64,000 bases of DNA from DAOUMF01 sp034408935 (lineage in GTDB: Bacteria > Chloroflexota > Dehalococcoidia > SM23-28-2 > RBG-16-64-32), in NCBI GenBank assembly GCA_034408935.1, contig DAOUMV010000015.1, forward strand, positions 1 through 64,000. Reading direction: 5' to 3'. Numbering within the stretch: the stretch's first letter is position 1; every line of letters starts with the position of its first letter. Shown here one piece after another: positions 26,667-35,334 of this stretch. The notes under the pieces were generated by a model, which saw only the letters and a list, made by a program, of their open reading frames with translations, searched no databases and was not told the origin of the DNA. Made by a program: the position numbers and the translations under genes.

Positions 26667-28032
26667 CCGTCGCCTCCTTCGGCGCGGCCCCAAGCTCCAG
26701 CGGCCTCCGTCGCTCCCTCAGCAGGAGGAGCGCAAGGGCAGCGGTGAGTGCGATGTAGACCAGGATGAACACGAGGAGGATGAACCCGATGCCCTCGCGC
26801 GGCGTTGCCGACCCGCTCGTGAGCCCCACTCTGTAGATGATCCATGGCTGGCGGCCGAACTCGGTCACGAACCAACCGGCCTCGATAGCGACGAACCCCA
26901 GGGGCAGGGTAGCCGCCACCGCCATCAACAGGAGGCGGCCCGGGTCAATGCGCCAGCGCCACCAGGCAAGCCCAAAGAACCAGGCGACCACGAAAAGCAT
27001 GAAGAAACCGATCCCCACCATCACCTGGAACGGGAAGTGTACCAGCCGCGCGTCGGGGATCCAATCCTGCCGGAAGTCGTTGAGTCCTACCACCTTGGCG
27101 TCGACATCTTCGAACGCCATCAAGCTCGCCAGCTTGGGGATCTCGATGGCGAAGCGAGTCTCCTTCGCATCGGTGTCGGGATAGCCACCAATGCGTAGAG
27201 GAGCACCCTCCTCAGTCTCGAACTGGGCTTCCATCGCGGCGAACTTCGCGGGCTCGTTGTGCGCCAGGAAGCGGGCGCTCAGGTCACCGCCCATGATCTC
27301 GAGCGGAATGAAGACCGCGGCCACGGCCAGCGCCAGCACGAGGGCTTTCCTGACGTATTCCGAGCGGTCGCCGCGAAGCATGGCGATCGCGTACACCCCG
27401 GCAACAGCGAAGCCGGTGGCGACGTAGGCTGCTATCGTGCCGTGGCTCACCTCGTAGGGCATAGCGTCATTGAACATCGCCGCGATGGGGTCGATGTTGA
27501 CCGCTTCCCCGTCAACCACGTCGAACCCCTTAGGCTGGTTCATCCAGCCGTTAACGCTGATGACCAGGAAGGCGGATGCCGCGGAACTGATGACAAGCGG
27601 GATTGAGCACAGCCAGTGTGCCACAGGAGAAAGACGCTCCCACCCGAAAACGTAGAGGCCGAGGAAGATCGCCTCTATGAAGAAGGCGAAACCTTCTAGG
27701 GCGAAGGCGAAGCCGATGATGCCGCCGGAGAAGTCCATCCACGTCGGCCACAGGAGCCCGAGTTCGAACGAGATGATCGTCCCGGACACGGCACCAACCG
27801 CGAACAGGAGGGCGGCGATGCGTCCCCAGCGCATCGCCATCTGACGGTACACTTCGTTGCCGGTGCGCAGGGCGAGGCCTTCAGCGATGCAGAGAAGCAG
27901 GGGAAGTCCGATGCCGACGGTGGCGAAGCATATGTGGAACCCCAGCGACACCCCCATCAGGGCACGGGCTGACGTTACGGTATCGAACACGAGTAGTATC
28001 TGATCCGCTCGGCGAGTAGGGCGATGGCCCAC
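26656..28032 (-). CDS. cydA: Cytochrome bd ubiquinol oxidase subunit I
   Basis: 458 residues, haem-carrying subunit. Visible landmarks: SLGFHICFATVGIGLPL (His ligand of haem b595), the FELGLLWPTWMDFSG region, ISVNGWMNQPKGF, and the quinol-site motif FGRQPWIIYRVGLTS. HFPFQVMVGIGFFMLF is also conserved. The Q-loop is of the short type. The frame begins with GTG at 28032 and lacks a clear ribosome site; a GTG at VFDTVTSARAL is an alternative, since homologues usually start close to that point. It forms an operon with cydB. The oxidase gives high-affinity oxygen use or protection under low oxygen. Confidence 0.93.
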   Translation of the reverse strand: MGHRPTRRADQILLVFDTVTSARALMGVSLGFHICFATVGIGLPLLLCIAEGLALRTGNEVYRQMAMRWGRIAALLFAVGAVSGTIISFELGLLWPTWMDFSGGIIGFAFALEGFAFFIEAIFLGLYVFGWERLSPVAHWLCSIPLVISSAASAFLVISVNGWMNQPKGFDVVDGEAVNIDPIAAMFNDAMPYEVSHGTIAAYVATGFAVAGVYAIAMLRGDRSEYVRKALVLALAVAAVFIPLEIMGGDLSARFLAHNEPAKFAAMEAQFETEEGAPLRIGGYPDTDAKETRFAIEIPKLASLMAFEDVDAKVVGLNDFRQDWIPDARLVHFPFQVMVGIGFFMLFVVAWFFGLAWWRWRIDPGRLLLMAVAATLPLGFVAIEAGWFVTEFGRQPWIIYRVGLTSGSATPREGIGFILLVFILVYIALTAALALLLLRERRRPLELGAAPKEATDAA

Positions 28033-28256
28033 CCAAGTTCTTTGGCACCTACAGGTAGGACAATCATGCGCAAACGGGGGGAGCTTGTCAACACAGCGAA
28101 GCGGCGCCCCCTGTGTGGGCGAAGGTCAGCAATGCGGACTTCTTCGGCATCCGGCGCGCGAGTGCCCCGGTGCTGCAGCCGCTGGTCGCGGCACTCCGGT
28201 AGAATAGGCATGATCGTAACGAGCCGTCGCAGAATATAACCCGAGCGGAGGCAGCC

Positions 28257-29507
28257 ATGACATACGACCTGTCGAAAGGTGATGAGATGTTCGAACGGGC
28301 GGAACGCGTGATCCCTGGGGGCATCTACGGCCCCTGCTCGCCGCGGTTCGCCACGTTCGGGGACTTCCCGCCGTTCTTCCGCAGCGCCCAGGGCTGCCGC
28401 ATGACCGACGCCGATGGCAATGAGTACATCGACTTCATGTGCAGCTTCGGCCCCATCGTTCTCGGCTACAACCACCCCGCCGTGCAGCAGGCGGTGGCCG
28501 AGCAGGAGGAGCGCGGGAATCTGTTCGGTTTCGCGGCCGACCGCATGGTCGATCTAGCGGAGACCCTCGTGGCCCGGTTCACGTTTGCCGACTGGGTGAT
28601 GTTCGCCAAGAACGGCTCGGACGTAACGACCCTGGCAACGCGCGTCGCGCGCGCCAACACCGGCCGCAGCAAGTTGCTTGTGGCCGCGGGCGCCTACCAC
28701 GGATTCGATCCGTGGACCGTGCCCGGCGGTTTCGGCGTACCCCCTGCCCACCGCAGCGAGCTCGATCAGTTCCTCTGGAATGACGTTGAGAGCTTGCACG
28801 CATGCTTCGACCGCAGCAAGGGAGACGTCGCCGCGGTGATGATCTGCCCGATCAAGCACGACGCGATGCACGACATCGAACTCCCATCCCAGGAGTTCCT
28901 GGGCGCCATGCAAGACCGGATCGCGGACGAGCGAGCCCTCCTGATCATCGACGACGTGCGCTGTGGCTTCCGACTGAACCCGATGGGCGCATCGCACGTG
29001 AACTTCGGCCTGGCGCCGGACCTCGTCTGCTTTGGCAAGGCGATCGGCAACGGCCAGCCCATCTCCGTGCTCGTCGGTCGCGAGGAGGTGCGCGACACGG
29101 CGAAGTCAACGTTCTTCGGCGCCACCCACTTCTTCGCCGGGACTCCCATGGCCGCTGCACTGGCTACGATGGCGGCATACGATTCTGAAGGCGCCTACGA
29201 GCAGATCCAGAGCGCCGGTCACATGCTCCGTGAGGGCATGACGAAGGCGGCGCAGAGAGCAGGCGTGGCCATCCGCTACACCGGCCCTCCGGCCATGCCC
29301 AACCTGCTGTTCGAGGACGACCCCGCGCTGCAACGGGGCCGCAGGTTCTCGGGACTGGCGGCGCGCCGGGGAGTGATCTTCCACCCCTGCCACAACTGGT
29401 TCATCTCCGCCGCCCACACACCGCCAGACATCGAGCAGGCCGTCGCCGTCGCCGAGGAGTGCTTCGCTATCGTGGCGAAGGAGATCGCGTCTGGCGAACT
29501 GTCGTAG
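28257..29507 (+). CDS. Class III PLP aminotransferase, glutamate-1-semialdehyde aminomutase-like
   Basis: 416 residues. PLP enzyme of the GSAM/class III aminotransferase group. Seen: ERVIPGGIYGP start, DADGNEYIDFMCSFGPIVLGYNHP, AKNGSDVTTLATRVARA (phosphate-binding loop), GAYHGFDPW, IIDDVRCGFR (Asp that binds the pyridine nitrogen), and CFGKAIGNGQPISVLVGR (Schiff-base Lys). The family contains HemL of tetrapyrrole synthesis but also many enzymes with other amino substrates; no other hem gene is nearby, so I do not call it hemL. GGAGG precedes the ATG. The divergent neighbour is cydA; the radical SAM gene converges on it 15 bases away. Confidence 0.87.
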   Translation: MTYDLSKGDEMFERAERVIPGGIYGPCSPRFATFGDFPPFFRSAQGCRMTDADGNEYIDFMCSFGPIVLGYNHPAVQQAVAEQEERGNLFGFAADRMVDLAETLVARFTFADWVMFAKNGSDVTTLATRVARANTGRSKLLVAAGAYHGFDPWTVPGGFGVPPAHRSELDQFLWNDVESLHACFDRSKGDVAAVMICPIKHDAMHDIELPSQEFLGAMQDRIADERALLIIDDVRCGFRLNPMGASHVNFGLAPDLVCFGKAIGNGQPISVLVGREEVRDTAKSTFFGATHFFAGTPMAAALATMAAYDSEGAYEQIQSAGHMLREGMTKAAQRAGVAIRYTGPPAMPNLLFEDDPALQRGRRFSGLAARRGVIFHPCHNWFISAAHTPPDIEQAVAVAEECFAIVAKEIASGELS

Positions 29508-29522
29508 GCCGCCGCGGGAAGT

Positions 29523-30446
29523 CTACTCAGCAGCGTCCCCGCTGGGGACTCCATACATTTGGGCCGGGGCCAGGTACTCGGGGAGCTTCTCCCGCAAGTG
29601 GTCGCGCATCTCGTAGCACATGTGGCACTCGTCGACGTACGAGTCGGCGTGGGGGAGGTCGTAGGCATAGGCCAGAGCCGCGGGCCCTCCCGAGAGGAGC
29701 GGGCCGCAGACGGGGTGACGCTGCGGCACGTAGGCCGTCAGCATCTCCGACAGAGGCGTGCGGAAGAGGTTGCCCATGACCACTCCCTGGCAGATGTGGA
29801 CATACCCAAGAGGGTCAACGTGCACACGGATCGGGCTCACCAGTTCCTCATGAGGGCAGGTCACGAGTTCCCGCCACGGCCTCTGGGGAAGACCAGGGGC
29901 CAGCCGGCTGACGGCACGTCCGCGGAAGCGGACGGCGCCACCCTTGATCGCCTCACCCTTCGCGGAAGAGGGAGCGCCGACGCTCGACGCCGCCTCGCGG
30001 ATGGCGATGGTGCCGCTACCAATGCCGAGTTGATCGGCGGCGGCGGCAGCGTTGGCGGCCAGAGAGTGGTCATCGGAGCCGTGATAGGCATCTTCGCTCA
30101 ACAGCACGCCGCCCAGGCCCGCCTCGATCAGGAGCCGAAGCCAAACTAGGGCGTCCTCGGGAGAGGTGGCCCAGTAGGCGTTGGTAACGGCATCGGCCTT
30201 CCAACCCCGCGCACGGGCCTCGCGCACCCCTTCCAGGAGCGCTCCATAGTAGAGGAACGGCTCGCCGCCCTCGAAGGAGATCGATTCCACCGAGCCCAGC
30301 GCCTGCCCCTGATCGAAGATGCGCCGCACCTGCTCCAGCGTCATGACGCCGGACTGTTGGGGACTCCCCCACACGAAGCAGTGGTCGCATTCTTCGGTGC
30401 AGGAATAGGTGAGGAGCAGATGAAGCTCGCGGAGAGATCCCATCAT
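29523..30446 (-). CDS. Radical SAM protein
   Basis: About 307 residues from MMGSLRELHLLLTYSC; the frame is open up to 30551, and the start is uncertain because no strong ribosome site is seen. The cluster motif is CTEECDHC (CX3CX2C), which binds the 4Fe-4S that cleaves S-adenosylmethionine. SFEGGEPFLYY is the GGE SAM-binding motif. Later cysteines (CPHEEL, ICQGVVMGN, CHMCYEM) look like a SPASM-type or twitch extension for extra clusters. Substrate unknown. It converges on the aminomutase-like gene, which uses related chemistry, but the opposite strands argue against an operon. Confidence 0.85.
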   Translation of the reverse strand: MMGSLRELHLLLTYSCTEECDHCFVWGSPQQSGVMTLEQVRRIFDQGQALGSVESISFEGGEPFLYYGALLEGVREARARGWKADAVTNAYWATSPEDALVWLRLLIEAGLGGVLLSEDAYHGSDDHSLAANAAAAADQLGIGSGTIAIREAASSVGAPSSAKGEAIKGGAVRFRGRAVSRLAPGLPQRPWRELVTCPHEELVSPIRVHVDPLGYVHICQGVVMGNLFRTPLSEMLTAYVPQRHPVCGPLLSGGPAALAYAYDLPHADSYVDECHMCYEMRDHLREKLPEYLAPAQMYGVPSGDAAE

Positions 30447-30872
30447 CGGTTCGTGTGTCGTATCCGGCAACGGGCGAGGCGACCCCATTCTACCACGGCC
30501 GAGAAGCTGCCCCCGGCAGGCGGCCCGTCTGCCCGTATGCGACTTCACCACGATCGGGGTCCCATGCGACCGCTATGCGTGACAGGCAGGATCACCGGAA
30601 GCAGAAACCCGGTCAAGGAACGCGTGGTTTGAGCCACGACGCCCAAGTCTACAAGAAACGACCGACTTGATCTCCGCCTAGAATTGCATGGTACAATTTG
30701 GCTTCAAAGGCGGGTGTCACAAATAGCCGATGATTTCGCCGCTTCTAACCACGCTGGGACCACGTTGCCAACCGCTATCGCCATGGAGATTGACCTAGTG
30801 CCTGATTAGAATACAAGCGCTTGGCACCTATCGCAGCTCGAACACAAGCGCCCAGATCGAGGAGGATTAGGA
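30447..30872. other. Intergenic region at the edge of the lower-GC segment
   Basis: About 425 bases. GC content falls from about 30640 onward. A short hairpin CGTGG-TTTGAG-CCACG lies near 30622 and a possible promoter at 30790-30817. No gene seen. Confidence 0.5.
30790..30817 (+). promoter_or_regulatory. Possible promoter for the gene at 30873
   Basis: TTGACC (30790-30795), 16 bases, TACAAG (30812-30817). It is about 55 bases upstream of the GTG start. Moderate match only. Confidence 0.35.
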
Positions 30873-31595
30873 GTGAAAAGAAAGCAAGAGAGCACTGAGG
30901 CACGCCACACCACGTCTAACCTAGAACGTCTTGTCGATCTCTTCATGGAAGCCTTTCAGGACTCTGAAGCGCCAGACGTGTACCCTTGGTCTTTCGAGGA
31001 GGACAGATGGGAGGAGCTAGTATTCTGCCTACTCACCCGAATCGGACAACCGGAGTTGTCGGCGGAGACGGCCCGAAGAGCATCCATGACGCTGCGCACC
31101 CTGGGCCTTCTAGACGTGGCGCTGCTGGCCAACGCGGCATCCACCAACGGTGAGCCTGACTATGAGGGGCAACACCTCAGCAAAGTGATGGGTGTCTTGC
31201 AGCAACTTGGTTTCGACATAGACGCCTCCAAAACAGCCTGTGCGAGTATTACTGATGTGGCTCGAAGCCTGGTGGAGAACCGCGATGGCAAGGTTCAGGG
31301 GTACTTGCGACACTACGGACAACTCATGATTGATGAACTACTTGAGAACTTTAGTTTCAGTCGTCTTGGGGAGCAAGACGCCCGGTACGCATTCACCCAT
31401 TGGCTCCAGAACGTCCTGAACATGCCCTTGGCCACATCTGACCCTAGCGTCGAGATGCTTTGCAGACGGTTTGACGTTGAGGTCGAAGATCTCCTAGCAG
31501 CTATCGAAGATAGAGACCTGAACCTCGCTCTGGTAGATGAGATCGCAGTCGAACTTCTACCCATAGTGGAGGAAGGAACGGCGGCGCAGAAATAA
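30873..31595 (+). CDS. Protein of unknown function, possibly a degenerate HhH-GPD-like fold
   Basis: 240 residues from a GTG start with AGGAGG seven bases upstream, so it is very likely translated. No signal peptide or TM. Mostly helical and acidic. The middle (EELVFCLLTRIGQPELSAET) and the later stretch (QDARYAFTHWLQNVLNMPLA then TSDPSVEMLCRRFDV) recall the layout of endonuclease III-like glycosylases, in which a hydrophobic helix is followed by VDTHVxRxxxRLG. The helix-hairpin-helix glycines and the iron-sulphur cysteines are absent, so this is only a suggestion. Base composition (about 52 percent GC) is lower than in neighbours, which fits acquisition. Confidence 0.6.
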   Translation: MKRKQESTEARHTTSNLERLVDLFMEAFQDSEAPDVYPWSFEEDRWEELVFCLLTRIGQPELSAETARRASMTLRTLGLLDVALLANAASTNGEPDYEGQHLSKVMGVLQQLGFDIDASKTACASITDVARSLVENRDGKVQGYLRHYGQLMIDELLENFSFSRLGEQDARYAFTHWLQNVLNMPLATSDPSVEMLCRRFDVEVEDLLAAIEDRDLNLALVDEIAVELLPIVEEGTAAQK

Positions 31596-31691
31596 CCCAA
31601 GTCAAGCACACCTCTTCACGTTCTTCACACCGCACAGGCTCTTTGACAGAGACGCCAAGGATCCTGTCTATTTGTGGAAGGGGGCATCCAA

Positions 31692-33035
31692 ATGGGCGGC
31701 AAATTCGGACAGCGGTTGGGAAATGACCGGAATACGTGGGATCAGATGATCCTACGGTCTGCTCGTCGCCATGGCATCGACCCGCCTCTGCTGAAAGCGG
31801 TTCTGCGAAAGGAAAGCGGCCTTAACACGGATAGCATTGGCGCTAGCGGGGAAGTAGGAATGGCTCAGTTCATGAGAAACACTGCCAAAGGCAAGACACT
31901 GGGCCTTAGAACGGTGGACGTGGCGCAGGATCACCCTGAGCAATTTAGAGACTATGCGAAAGTTCTACGCCGTCACCAAAGCGCCGCGGGAACGGCCAAG
32001 AACACCTGGGATGACGTGGTGGCTCTGAAGCGAGAAAAGAAGAGGGGGAATAACTACAGGCTCCAGCTCAAGAAAGCTATAGCCAAGCACAATGTGGCCA
32101 AGAGACGCAAGAACATCACCTACAGGGAAATGGTATCTGAGCGCCAGCCTTTGGTAGATGCCTTGGTCGAGGGAGGGGACCAACGGCTGGACCCTCAGGC
32201 CAGTATAGAAGCAGGTGCCAAATGGCTTGGCATGCTCTTACGGAAGCATGGAGATGAAAGGAAGGCTGTAGCAGCATACAGAATGGGGAATCTGAAAGGC
32301 CCGAAAGGTTCCCCATGGGAAGACACACTGGAGCGCTATTCCGGAAAGACGAAGGCAGCTCTCGAGAAGCGTATTAGTGACGTTGAAGGATACAAGAAAC
32401 AGTATCCAGTCATGAAGGGTGTGCGGCCCGGCGTTTATCCGCTTCCCACGCAAGTCAAGACACGTGTTGTGCCTGGCGTAACCAGCCACGACTTCTCTGA
32501 TGGTCACCTGATTGTAGTACCGAGAGGACCAAAGGCGCAGGGCCATCTTGCGCCTTCACAGGAATCGAGGCTGGTCCTGAAACACGGAATGCGAGGGAAC
32601 GACGTCCGCGCTCTCCAACAGCGGCTGGGCATCAAGGCCGACGGTATCTATGGCCGCCAAACAGCCTCAGTAGTCCGGGACTATCAGCGGCGAAATGGGC
32701 TTGCCGTCGACGGCATCGCCGGCAGACAGACCTTCAATCACTTGCATCACGGGGCAGCCAGGGCAACGTACGCGCCGGAATCCGGTTTAGAGTCGAGGAC
32801 TCTGTTGAAGCGCGGAATGCGAGGGAACGACGTCCGCGCTCTCCAACAGCGGCTGGGCATCAAGGCCGACGGTATCTATGGCCACCAAACAGCCTCAGCA
32901 GTCCGGGACTATCAGCGGCGAAATGGGCTTGCCATCGACGGCATCGCCGGCAGACAGACCTTCAATCATTTGCTGCAGAGCAATCCCCTACGCTTCGCAG
33001 CTAAGGGGCTGCAACCGAAACCAGGACTCTCCTGA
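31692..33035 (+). CDS. Lytic transglycosylase with two peptidoglycan-binding domains, no signal peptide
   Basis: 447 residues from the ATG at 31692 (GGAAGGGGG seven bases upstream). The SLT domain (about 10-190) has LLKAVLRKESGLNTDS with the catalytic Glu, GASGEVGMAQFM, and AAYRMGN (the usual AYNAG). Two PG_binding_1 domains follow (about 295-350 and 372-427), each with GNDVRALQQRLGIKADGIYG. They are almost identical at the DNA level (four differences in 161 bases). No signal peptide is visible, so it could be a phage-type endolysin or baseplate enzyme, or leave by another route. It lies in the lower-GC segment with the unknown gene upstream (97-base gap). No other phage genes are present. 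Confidence 0.85.
   Translation: MGGKFGQRLGNDRNTWDQMILRSARRHGIDPPLLKAVLRKESGLNTDSIGASGEVGMAQFMRNTAKGKTLGLRTVDVAQDHPEQFRDYAKVLRRHQSAAGTAKNTWDDVVALKREKKRGNNYRLQLKKAIAKHNVAKRRKNITYREMVSERQPLVDALVEGGDQRLDPQASIEAGAKWLGMLLRKHGDERKAVAAYRMGNLKGPKGSPWEDTLERYSGKTKAALEKRISDVEGYKKQYPVMKGVRPGVYPLPTQVKTRVVPGVTSHDFSDGHLIVVPRGPKAQGHLAPSQESRLVLKHGMRGNDVRALQQRLGIKADGIYGRQTASVVRDYQRRNGLAVDGIAGRQTFNHLHHGAARATYAPESGLESRTLLKRGMRGNDVRALQQRLGIKADGIYGHQTASAVRDYQRRNGLAIDGIAGRQTFNHLLQSNPLRFAAKGLQPKPGLS
32585..32973 (+). repeat. Near-identical direct repeat of the peptidoglycan-binding domain
   Basis: Copy 1 at 32585-32745 and copy 2 at 32813-32973, offset 228 bases, 157 of 161 positions equal. Confidence 0.92.
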
Positions 33036-33230
33036 TCTGCCCAAGAGTGACTTGCGTGGCCGACAGGACAGCGCTCGTTCTCGGGCCTATGGCCGCGCAC
33101 ACCATCGCCTATCTATAATGGGATGCGGTCGCTGCGGTGCCTGGCATAGGAGAGCGCCTGTGCTCAGGCGGCGTTTTCATGGCCGAGAGCCCCGAGAACT
33201 GTAAGGCTTCCTGAGCCAGGGAGGGATGAT

Positions 33231-34085
33231 ATGACGATCAAATCGGTGGGCGTTGCGGGGTGCGGGATCATGGGTGGTGGCATCGCCCAAGTCTGCGCGT
33301 CCCACGGATACGATGTGACCGTACTCGAGGTGGAGCAGCAACTCCTCGATCAGGGCCTCGACAGCATCAGGAAGCGCCTCGGCCGCGAGGTGGAGCGGGG
33401 GCGCCTCTCCCAGGAGGACTGCGACGGCACGCTGAGCCGCCTCAAGGGCACCACGGACATGCAGGACCTCTCCGCCTGCGACCTCATCATCGAGGCCATC
33501 GTCGAGGACCCCCCGACGAAGGGGCAGTTCTTCGCCGAACTGGGCCGCGTCTGCAAGGCGGAGGCGATCCTGGCCAGCAACACCTCCTCCCTCTCCCTCA
33601 GCACCATGGCCTCCGCCTCCGACCGGCCGGAGAAGGTCGTCGGCCTCCACTTCTTCAATCCGCCTGCGGTCCTCCGTCTGGTCGAAGTGATCTCCACGCA
33701 AAGCGTCTCCGAGGACACCATCAGCGAGGCGGTGGCCTTCTGCGAGTCCATCGACCGTGTGGTGGTCCGCGCCAAGGACACGCCCGGGTTCATCGTCAAC
33801 CGGTTGCTCGTCCCCTTCGTTTTCGACGCCATCCGCTTGGTGGAGGCCGGCACGGCCAGCGCCGAGGACGTGGACCAGGCGTGCAAGGCCGGCCTCAACC
33901 ACGCCATGGGGCCGATAGCCACGGCGGACCTGGTGGGCCTCGACACGCTCGTTCACATCGGCGAGTCGATGTTCGAGGAGTACGGGGAGCCCCGCTTCAA
34001 GGCCCCCACGATTCTGCGCCGAATGGTCTCCCTGGGCCATCTGGGGCGCAAGTCCGGCAAGGGTTTCTTCGATTACGCAAAGTAG
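33231..34085 (+). CDS. 3-hydroxybutyryl-CoA dehydrogenase
   Basis: 284 residues. It oxidises (S)-3-hydroxyacyl-CoA to 3-oxoacyl-CoA with NAD, or the reverse. Rossmann start VGVAGCGIMGGGIAQ, then LIIEAIVED (cofactor pocket), ILASNTSSLSLS, and the catalytic region VVGLHFFNPPAVLRLVEVI with the active-site His. The C-terminal dimer domain is complete (GPIATADLVGLDTLVHIGES to LGRKSGKGFFDYAK). AGGGAGGG precedes the ATG. The crotonase gene follows after 10 bases, so the two form an operon for consecutive beta-oxidation steps or for butyryl/crotonyl-CoA metabolism. Confidence 0.93.
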   Translation: MTIKSVGVAGCGIMGGGIAQVCASHGYDVTVLEVEQQLLDQGLDSIRKRLGREVERGRLSQEDCDGTLSRLKGTTDMQDLSACDLIIEAIVEDPPTKGQFFAELGRVCKAEAILASNTSSLSLSTMASASDRPEKVVGLHFFNPPAVLRLVEVISTQSVSEDTISEAVAFCESIDRVVVRAKDTPGFIVNRLLVPFVFDAIRLVEAGTASAEDVDQACKAGLNHAMGPIATADLVGLDTLVHIGESMFEEYGEPRFKAPTILRRMVSLGHLGRKSGKGFFDYAK

Positions 34086-34095
34086 GAGGCTGGCC

Positions 34096-34869
34096 ATGCC
34101 AGTACGTTACGAAGTTGACAGCCACATCGCCACGCTCACCCTGGACCGACCCGAAGCCTTCAACTCCATCGATCTGGAGACGTGGGCGGCCTTCTCAGAG
34201 GCTACCGGGCGTCTGGAACAGGACGAGGAGGCGTGGGTCGGCATCGTCACCGGCGCCGGCAACCGCGCCTTTTGCGCCGGGGCCGACCTTCGATCTACCA
34301 TCCCTCGCATGCTGGACGACCCCAACAACAACCCCTACGACGCGCCGCCCACGATCATGCGGGGACAGACCGTAACCAAGCCCCTCATCGCCGCCATCAA
34401 CGGCCTCGCCCTCGGTGGGGGCCTCGAGGTCGTACTCGCCTGCGACCTGCGCGTCGCCGCCGAGAATGCGCGCCTCGGCACCCCGGAGGTGACCCTCGGC
34501 CTTATCCCCGGCTGGGGCGGCACGCAGCGGCTGCCACGGCAGTTGCCCTGGGCCGTGGCCGCCCGCATCCTATTTACGGGGCAACCATTGAGCGCTCAGG
34601 AGGCGCTGCAGGTGGGCCTGGTGAACGCCGTCGTCCCGGCCGCGGAGGTAATGGCAGAGGCCCGCCGACAGGCGGAATCGCTGTTGAAGTGCGGGCCGCT
34701 AGCCCTGCGCGCCGCCAAGCGGGCAGCCATGGAAGGCTACCACCTGCCGCTGGAGGAGGGCCTGGCGCTGGAGGAGCGCTTGTTCAACTCGCTGGCCTAC
34801 ACGGAGGACGTCCGCGAGGGCCTGGCCGCATTCTCAGAGAAGCGCCCGCCCCAGTACAAGGCGAAGTAG
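34096..34869 (+). CDS. Enoyl-CoA hydratase/isomerase (crotonase family)
   Basis: 257 residues. It hydrates trans-2-enoyl-CoA to 3-hydroxyacyl-CoA. Oxyanion-hole motifs are GAGNRAFCAGADL and NGLALGGGLEVVLACDLRVA. The acidic pair expected for hydratases is present: Glu of GGGLE and Glu of LGTPEVTLGLIPGWGGTQRL. The length is normal. It is translated from an ATG 10 bases after the dehydrogenase stop, with AGGAGG spanning that stop. The operon pair supplies two successive reactions; the acyl-CoA dehydrogenase and thiolase are not in the window. Confidence 0.93.
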   Translation: MPVRYEVDSHIATLTLDRPEAFNSIDLETWAAFSEATGRLEQDEEAWVGIVTGAGNRAFCAGADLRSTIPRMLDDPNNNPYDAPPTIMRGQTVTKPLIAAINGLALGGGLEVVLACDLRVAAENARLGTPEVTLGLIPGWGGTQRLPRQLPWAVAARILFTGQPLSAQEALQVGLVNAVVPAAEVMAEARRQAESLLKCGPLALRAAKRAAMEGYHLPLEEGLALEERLFNSLAYTEDVREGLAAFSEKRPPQYKAK

Positions 34870-35011
34870 CTGACGGGGCCACGATCAACGCCCGCGGCCT
34901 CCTCTGGCAGCGACGCTCCCTCCCCGTCGAGCCGGCCTGACGCGACAAAGCGGCAGGCGAAGACCGAGCAAAACGTGTAGGGGTTCTTAGCAATATTAGG
35001 GCCTCGAACCC

Positions 35012-35039
35012 TTGACAATCACACAGCGATATGTAAACT
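35012..35039 (+). promoter_or_regulatory. Promoter of the CHRD-domain gene
   Basis: TTGACA (35012-35017), 16 bases, TAAACT (35034-35039). The -35 box is perfect and the region is AT-rich relative to its surroundings. Confidence 0.65.
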
Positions 35040-35240
35040 GTAAGCGCTCGCACTACAGAGTTGCAGAGGGGGTGTGGCATTACAGCGAGGCTGCCAGTCT
35101 CTTTGGTTTCAGACGCTGGGCCTACCGAGTGTGGGTGGGCTCCGGCGTTTTTCCGTTCTTGGGGGGGCGATTAACCACTAGATAGCGAGGCGAAGAGAGG
35201 CCCCGGTGGCGGCAACCACCGAGGCCGAAGCTAAGGAATG

Positions 35241-35289
35241 CGGGCGCACACCCTAGCGTTTTGCATTCTAGCGGGGTGTGCACCCGCGT
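35241..35289 (+). other. Large stem-loop in the leader
   Basis: GCGGGCGCACACCC pairs with GGGTGTGCACCCGC with one mismatch, around a loop of about 20 bases. It ends some 45 bases before the ATG and could control expression of the surface protein. Confidence 0.6.
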
Positions 35290-35334
35290 GACAACGGGTC
35301 AACGGTTAGGAAGACGTTAGAAAGGGGTACGGCG

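Larger units (their letters stand above)
34870..35334. other. Structured leader region upstream of the CHRD-domain gene
   Basis: No gene. A promoter (35012-35039) would give a leader of about 290 bases. It can form several hairpins: GCCTACC/GGTGGGC near 35121-35142, CGGTGG-CGGCAA-CCACCG flanked by GGCC on each side near 35199-35224, and a 14-bp stem with one mismatch at about 35241-35289. I could not match it to a known riboswitch class. Confidence 0.5.

Noticed and set aside
27975..28475. 166-codon frame on the minus strand across the cydA upstream region
   Set aside because: It is a shadow of the aminomutase-like gene and has no recognisable domain or ribosome site.
28257..29507. hemL (tetrapyrrole synthesis)
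   Set aside because: No other hem genes nearby and the class III family is broad; called aminomutase-like only.
35040..35334. Cyclic di-GMP (GEMM) or SAM riboswitch
   Set aside because: The conserved cores of these classes could not be found by eye; kept only as an unnamed structured leader.
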